This document shows, one piece after another, positions 62,601-64,000 of a stretch of DNA of 64,000 nucleotides (positions are counted from its first letter, which is position 1; every line of letters starts with the position of its first letter). The notes beneath the pieces are model-generated. The model saw only the letters and a list, made by a program, of their open reading frames with translations, had not been told where the DNA came from and made no database searches. The position numbers and the translations under genes are program-made. Where the stretch lies: positions 11,139,945-11,203,944 of the forward strand of contig CM065176.1 of the NCBI GenBank assembly GCA_033026295.1. Direction: 5' to 3'. Origin of the DNA: Channa striata (Eukaryota > Chordata > Actinopteri > Anabantiformes > Channidae).

Positions 62601-63635
62601 TAAATCATTCCTGTCCCTAACAGATTTATGAGTACCAGGTGCTAAATGATCATTATAATTCTATTATAATTTCATTTTTAGGATGATTTGTTCTTCCCCC
62701 GTTGTGGCTGATCAAACACCGGTAGCTTGTAAAACCGGCTGAGGAAGAGGTCTTTCATACGGGTGTACAATTTAACAGCTGTTCCGGAAATGCTGTGTGA
62801 TTAAACGTTATCTGCAGGGTCATGGGGGCCTGAGATATCAGGTTCAAACCTACAAAGAAACAAACAAGAAGCCCAGTTCAAGGCAAGTTTGCATACTGGT
62901 CCGTCCGGATAAAGTGTCTGCATTAATTATTTAGTAATTAGGTAAATGTAATTGCTTTCTGACGCCTAGGATTACAATGTCTTTGCAACGCATTAGCTGT
63001 CTCAATTAGAGCAGGGTGCTGGATAAGCCTGTACTTGATGTGGCTTATCATTTCATTTTCTTTCTCTTTGCCCTCACTCCCCGTTTTACTTACTGCAACA
63101 TGTTTTCCATCCCTCCCTTTTTAGTTTTCCACAAGGGGGGCTGAGCCACACAAGTGAGCCAGCATGTGATATTAGACCAAGACAAATGACACCCAGCAGT
63201 CCTCTGATCTCTGAGCCGGCGACTCTTCGACCACTCGTTATATTCACAGTAAACAAGCTCACTTTACTGTGGCTTGTGTTTCACAGAAAAACGTTCACAC
63301 ATGAAGCGAGGACGCCTTTGCCGATCTGCTCATCTTTTCACTCTAGCTGCACCGTATTTGCACACTGAGACCTTGAAGCCCGGGCTTGGATCTCATATCT
63401 CTAGACCTAGGGATATTCGCCCAGACTTCAGTCCAAACAGAGACGGCTGATTATCAGAGGAGCCTTGGGATGGATTGGGGAACTGCAGAACCAGGAGGCC
63501 CACAGAAGTGATAAGCCTGGGTTTTATGGGTTGGCTGAGTAGTCCGACCCTAGAGGGATGTGTGAATATACAGTGTGCATGTTTATCTGAGAGCAAATGC
63601 AGGCGTGTGTCTACGTGCAAGTCAATTTTCTACTG
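59641..63635. other. Unique sequence with candidate conserved blocks, no gene seen
   Basis: The block at about 60,440-60,800 (ATTTCTAATGATTTCATTATTC; ATGATCTTAATAATACCGC; TATTTATATAGCC) and the block at 62,930-63,060 (CATTAATTATTTAGTAATTAG) have the texture of conserved developmental enhancers. There is a T13 tract near 61,727. No ORF is convincing. Confidence 0.4.
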
Positions 63636-63948
63636 GGGCAGCGGCGTCCTAACAGTGAGAAAAGCGAGTTTGATCGGAAGGTCACTAGTTCAATCCCGCT
63701 GATCAACAGGGTTGTACGTGGGTTGAAAAAGTGAAAGCAGCGCTCTCTTATCAGCACCACTGTGGTGCCCTTGAGCAAGGTGAGCAAGCCCCTTAACGCC
63801 GAACGCTCCAGTGGAGCTGTTCATTGGTTGCAGGTCATACAGCGGTTGTGGTGGGACAGGTGTACAGGTGTGATTGCGTGTAACAGTATGGATGTGATCA
63901 GGAAAGTCCCGCAAAAAGGTCCTACTCCCAATCAAATAAATATACACT
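63636..63948 (+). mobile_element. tRNA-derived SINE, nearly complete
   Basis: A tRNA-like head with a degraded A box (GTCCTAACAGTGAGAAA, 63,646-63,662) and a B box (AGTTCAATCCC, 63,687-63,697) is followed by a long body: GGTTGTACGTGGGTTGAAAA, GCAGCGCTCTCTTATCAGCA, CCACTGTGGTGCCCTTGAGC, CATACAGCGGTTGTGGTGGG. It ends in CCTACTCCCAATCAAATAAA and TATACACTAA, a decayed (AAAT)n-type tail. This arrangement matches a SINE abundant in percomorph fish. The body is better preserved than the SINE at 42,205, which suggests a younger insertion. The window ends just beyond it. Confidence 0.85.
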
Positions 63949-64000
63949 AATGACTTTATGGAATACCTCAGTTTCTGTGGGAGAAAAAAAGGTGAGAACT

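Noticed and set aside
1..64000. CRISPR arrays, bacterial operons, riboswitches, rRNA genes, intact tRNA genes
   Set aside because: None seen. The repeat content and sequence texture are those of a vertebrate nuclear genome.

Overview
The window looks like non-coding nuclear DNA of a ray-finned fish, most likely a percomorph. The base composition is AT-rich and there are long CA/TG, GA and AT microsatellites. The interspersed repeats are of kinds I know from teleosts: tRNA-derived SINEs, a non-LTR retrotransposon of the jockey/L2 type, and Tc1-type DNA transposon fossils. No open reading frame resembles a cellular protein, the longest are within chance expectation, and nothing prokaryotic is present. 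I read it as a gene desert or the inside of very long introns.

Layout. 1-5.7 kb is unique sequence with a homeobox-site-rich block near 160-545 and an eroded repeat near 1.3 kb. At 5.74-5.83 kb lies a segment that reappears, diverged, at 51.36-51.46 kb. 9.3-15.9 kb is the most structured part. It holds two perfect 115-bp copies in opposite orientation 4.4 kb apart, four exon-like segments with good splice signals, a moderately GC-rich patch near 15.0-15.26 kb, and three long dinucleotide arrays. 16-37.6 kb is mostly unique, with two short teleost repeat fragments (22.5 and 23.6 kb), a possible LINE tail (33.76 kb) and several blocks that look like conserved non-coding elements. 37.6-39.2 kb is a decayed minus-strand LINE whose reverse transcriptase has lost a catalytic aspartate. 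42.2 kb is an old tRNA-SINE. 46.35 kb is a perfect 44-bp fold-back. 48.96-49.54 kb is an internally deleted Tc1-type element. 55.8-56.06 kb may be a second reverse-transcriptase fossil. 59.03-59.64 kb is a minus-strand Tc1-type transposase fossil. 63.64-63.95 kb is a better preserved tRNA-SINE.

No set of genes working together can be shown. The most testable ideas are these: the exon-like segments at 12,820-12,848, 13,007-13,068 and 15,137-15,260 join in one open frame, and an acceptor at 34,283 continues it to a stop. The first two lie between the 115-bp inverted copies, a geometry that can favour back-splicing. Two recent-looking inverted duplications and one diverged same-strand pair are unexplained by any repeat family I recognise. 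Everything about transcription or enhancer function here is inference, because no alignment or expression data could be consulted.
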